Below, in pieces: positions 7,216 to 8,537 of a stretch of 8,537 nt of DNA. Under the pieces are notes generated by a model. It saw nothing but the letters and a program-made list of their open reading frames with translations. It was not told the DNA's origin and searched no databases. This DNA is from an uncultured Prevotella sp. (GTDB taxonomy: Bacteria; Bacteroidota; Bacteroidia; Bacteroidales; Bacteroidaceae), in assembly GCA_900547005.1 (NCBI GenBank), contig URER01000059.1:1-8537 (forward strand), in the 5' to 3' direction. The position numbers were made by a program, and so were the translations under genes. Numbering within the stretch: the stretch's first letter is position 1; each line of letters begins with the position of its first letter.

Positions 7216-7247
7216 CAAACTTAGGTAAAAATATTGTAATCACCTAA
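7216..7247 (-). promoter_or_regulatory. Candidate promoter of the DUF349 gene
   Basis: On the minus strand TAAGTTTG (7223-7216) fits the -7 box TAnnTTTG. The expected -33 position holds only TTAG (7247-7244), 20 bases upstream, a poor match. A start near 7208 would give a leader of about 40 bases. The rest of the 111-bp gap to the corA stop is A/T-rich with no convincing terminator for corA, so some read-through from corA is possible. Confidence 0.6.
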
Positions 7248-7276
7248 TTTTCACACGCTTTTTTGCGTTTTTCGCC

Positions 7277-8203
7277 CTAAATAAGGCGTTTATGTCTTAA
7301 AATCCACCACGACAAACCTGAAACAAACACGCTCAGAATGAGAGCCATAATGAATCCGAGCTTGTTCTGTTCCATGCCATTAACAAGGTTCATGCCGAAC
7401 AAGGAGGCTATCAGCGTGGGGAACATGAGGATTATCGACACGGAAGTGAGTGTACGCATCACCGTATTCATGTTGTTATTGATGATGCTCGAGTAGGTAT
7501 CCATCGTCGACTCAAGGATGTCCGAGTAGATATTCGTCGTCTCCCGCGCCTGACTCATCTCGATGTTTACGTCCTCAATGAGATCCGCATCAAGTTCGTC
7601 TATTTGTAGTTTGAATTTCAGTTTTGCCAGCAGGTTTTCGTTGCCACGGATGGAAGTGATGAAGTAGGTCAGCGAGTCTTGCAGGCGCGACAGTCCGATA
7701 AGGCTCTCGTTGTTCACCTCCCGGTCAAGATTCCGCTTGGCTTTGTCCACCAGCGTACTGATTTGCTTCAGTCGTTTCAGATACCACACCGCCGATGACA
7801 GGAACAGACGGAACGTCATGTCCACATAGTCCACAAATCCCTCGTTGCGTTTCTGTTGAAACGTAACGAAGTCAATCATCATGTTCGTCTCGTAGTAGCA
7901 CACCGTAATCGTTACGTCACGCTTGTGGATGATACCCAGCGGCACCGTCGTATAAGGCGTGCGCGACCGGATTTCCTTCACGTAGGGAATACGAAGGATA
8001 ATGAGCGTCCATCCGTCGTCATATTCATAGCGGGCACGCTCGTCGGTATCACTGATGTCGGGAATGAAGTAATCTGGGATATTAAACTTCTCTTCCAATA
8101 ACTTTTGGTCTTCTTCTGTCGGACACGTAACCTGTATCCAGCAGTTTGGTTGCCATTCGCCAATCTGTGAAAGGCATCCGTTTGTGTTCCAGTATGTTCT
8201 CAT
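7277..8203 (-). CDS. corA: CorA-family Mg2+/Co2+ transporter
   Basis: CorA is a homopentameric inner-membrane channel importing Mg2+ (also Co2+ or Ni2+). With the ATG at 8203 the product has 308 residues: a large charged cytoplasmic domain rich in helices (about 1-250), then two C-terminal membrane segments (about 253-272 and 281-303). The family GMN selectivity motif lies at 270-272 (SLFGMNL). The basic tail RHKRLI follows the second segment. I chose this ATG because AGAGG lies eight bases upstream and because the family N-terminus, as I recall it, resembles MRTYWNTNGC. The frame stays open a further 20 codons to a GTG at 8263, which would add an atypical hydrophobic stretch (LIPYLLLEALQ). 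The substrate (Mg2+ rather than another metal, import rather than efflux) is inferred from the family only. The leader is unusual; see the hairpin and upstream frame. Confidence 0.94.
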   Translation of the reverse strand: MRTYWNTNGCLSQIGEWQPNCWIQVTCPTEEDQKLLEEKFNIPDYFIPDISDTDERARYEYDDGWTLIILRIPYVKEIRSRTPYTTVPLGIIHKRDVTITVCYYETNMMIDFVTFQQKRNEGFVDYVDMTFRLFLSSAVWYLKRLKQISTLVDKAKRNLDREVNNESLIGLSRLQDSLTYFITSIRGNENLLAKLKFKLQIDELDADLIEDVNIEMSQARETTNIYSDILESTMDTYSSIINNNMNTVMRTLTSVSIILMFPTLIASLFGMNLVNGMEQNKLGFIMALILSVFVSGLSWWILRHKRLI

Positions 8204-8247
8204 TTGCAAAGCCTCTAATAATAAATAAGGTATGAGGCTTGGCAAAT
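8202..8247 (-). promoter_or_regulatory. Hairpin covering the corA ribosome-binding site and start codon
   Basis: In minus-strand RNA, the arm ATTTGCCAAGCCTC (8247-8234) pairs with GAGGCTTTGCAAAT (8215-8202). This gives 13 of 14 pairs with one C-U mismatch, around an 18-base A/T-rich loop. The downstream arm contains the AGAGG-type Shine-Dalgarno and runs into the AUG at 8203. When folded it should hide the initiation region, so corA translation may need the stem to be opened by a ribosome coming from upstream, a ligand, temperature or an alternative fold. A second, smaller stem TCACGC/GCGTGA (8290-8285 with 8265-8260) lies just upstream. The complementarity is seen; regulation is inferred. 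I do not recognise a known Mg2+ riboswitch here. Confidence 0.6.
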
Positions 8248-8259
8248 CCTGCTCAATCC

Positions 8260-8301
8260 TCACGCCGTTCTGTTGTAATTCTCCGCGTGATAATCGTCCA
8301 T
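8260..8301 (-). CDS. Possible 13-codon leader peptide upstream of corA
   Basis: A short frame ATG...TGA encodes MDDYHAENYNRTA. It lies about 25 bases after the predicted transcription start, and its TGA overlaps the alternative corA GTG as GTGA (8263-8260), a typical coupling geometry. The peptide starts with two Asp residues and has no Shine-Dalgarno. A frame this short can easily arise by chance, so this is a candidate only. If translated, it would place a terminating ribosome close to the base of the corA initiation hairpin. Confidence 0.25.
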   Translation of the reverse strand: MDDYHAENYNRTA

Positions 8302-8331
8302 AAGATTTATACTGATTTCTGTTATGCGTTG

Positions 8332-8362
8332 CAAAGTTAGTTTATTTTTCCGATAAATCAAG
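8332..8362 (-). promoter_or_regulatory. Candidate promoter of corA
   Basis: On the minus strand TAACTTTG (8339-8332) matches the -7 box exactly and CTTG (8362-8359) lies 19 bases upstream as a -33 TTG element. The predicted start near 8325 leaves a leader of about 120 bases before the preferred ATG. That leader is long for these genes and contains both stems and the short upstream frame. Confidence 0.75.
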
Positions 8363-8484
8363 TCTAAAGTCTATTAAATTTTCATTTTTCCGCTCATTTT
8401 GTAACCTTTATGTCGGCTTCATATATATTATAATAAGGTGTGGCGAAGTGCAGAATTTGTTTGAATCATCACCGTTTTTTTCAT
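8363..8484. other. A/T-rich intergenic stretch without a recognisable gene
   Basis: No coding frame, tRNA or clear promoter is visible on either strand here. It holds an A/T run (8421-8436) followed by a short G-rich piece (8437-8450), loosely like one unit of the 22-bp repeat at 5086-5195 but too weak to call. It leads into a T-run (8475-8481) and then the terminator at 8485-8528. The nearest neighbour to the right lies outside the window. Confidence 0.5.
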
Positions 8485-8528
8485 GGGGCTGTGTCGTAAT
8501 TAAGTTTTTACGGCGCAGCCTCTTTTTT
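8485..8528 (+). terminator. Plus-strand intrinsic terminator with no visible upstream gene
   Basis: GGCTGTGTCGTAA (8487-8499) pairs with TTACGGCGCAGCC (8508-8520), 13 pairs including two G-U wobbles. Two further pairs (8485-8486 with 8521-8522) extend the stem. The loop has 8 bases and six T residues follow (8523-8528). The U-tract is on the plus-strand side only; the minus-strand exit is A-rich. No plus-strand gene precedes it back to the tRNA at 4987, so it would serve an unannotated short transcript, or limit antisense transcription leaving corA. Confidence 0.75.
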
Positions 8529-8537
8529 AGTGCTTTG

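Noticed and set aside
8204..8263. CorA starting at the GTG at 8263
   Set aside because: The added 20 residues are atypical for the family and the internal ATG has a Shine-Dalgarno at good spacing. Kept only as an alternative start.
8202..8330. Known Mg2+ riboswitch (M-box) in the corA leader
   Set aside because: The leader is about 120 bases and shows only two simple stems. I could not find the conserved three-helix M-box layout.
8375..8382. TAAATTTT as a plus-strand -7 box for the orphan terminator
   Set aside because: It lacks the final G, and no TTG element lies 19-21 bases upstream.
8421..8450. Extra copy of the 22-bp repeat near the right edge
   Set aside because: It shares an A/T run followed by G-rich bases, but the alignment needs shifts and is not better than expected from composition.
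1..8537. A previously undescribed multi-gene system, mobile element, prophage or CRISPR array
   Set aside because: All larger genes are recognisable core functions in a plausible housekeeping order. There is no integrase, transposase or spaced repeat array, and no duplicated tRNA 3' end that would mark an attachment site.

Overview
The window reads as a piece of core chromosome from a member of the Bacteroidota, most likely the Bacteroidales (Prevotella/Bacteroides-like). Two lines of evidence support this. Four of the gene starts are preceded by the -7 promoter box TAnnTTTG typical of this phylum, with a -33 TTG-type element in the better cases. The protein set also fits: LpxB with VDYPGFN, an rsfS-ftsH-cdsA cluster, a repeat-rich DUF349 protein and a short CorA. 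Strong Shine-Dalgarno sequences are mostly absent and the leaders are A/T-rich, as expected for this group. I see no phage, transposon, CRISPR, toxin-antitoxin, defence or biosynthetic cluster. The interesting material is in the non-coding DNA.

Layout. 1-46: end of an intergenic stretch with a degenerate 7-bp repeat. 47-1183 (+): lpxB, lipid A disaccharide synthase. 1184-1319: convergent gap with an A/T-rich inverted repeat and a terminator. 1320-4690 (-): rsfS, ftsH and cdsA, one compact operon read from the right (gaps of 39 and 5 bp), with a promoter at about 4761-4796. 4840-5024 (+): a complete tRNA-Gln(CUG) unit with its own promoter and intrinsic terminator, divergent from rsfS. 5025-5317: gap holding a 22-bp-period degenerate tandem repeat and a 24-bp terminator stem. 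5318-7165 (-): a 615-residue DUF349 protein with about five repeats. 7277-8203 (-): a CorA-family divalent-cation transporter with a structured leader. 8204-8537: that leader, its promoter, and a plus-strand terminator with no visible gene in front of it.

How the genes fit together. Most are envelope or ribosome housekeeping. LpxB makes the lipid A disaccharide, CdsA makes CDP-diacylglycerol for phospholipids, and FtsH is the membrane protease that in other bacteria polices membrane and envelope enzymes. RsfS silences 50S subunits in poor growth conditions. CorA moves Mg2+/Co2+ across the inner membrane. I infer no single dedicated pathway.

The observations most worth checking are the corA leader and the 22-bp repeat. 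In the corA leader, a 13-of-14-bp hairpin covers the ribosome-binding site and start codon, and a 13-codon upstream reading frame ends in a GTGA overlap with an alternative start. The 22-bp repeat lies downstream of the tRNA gene.
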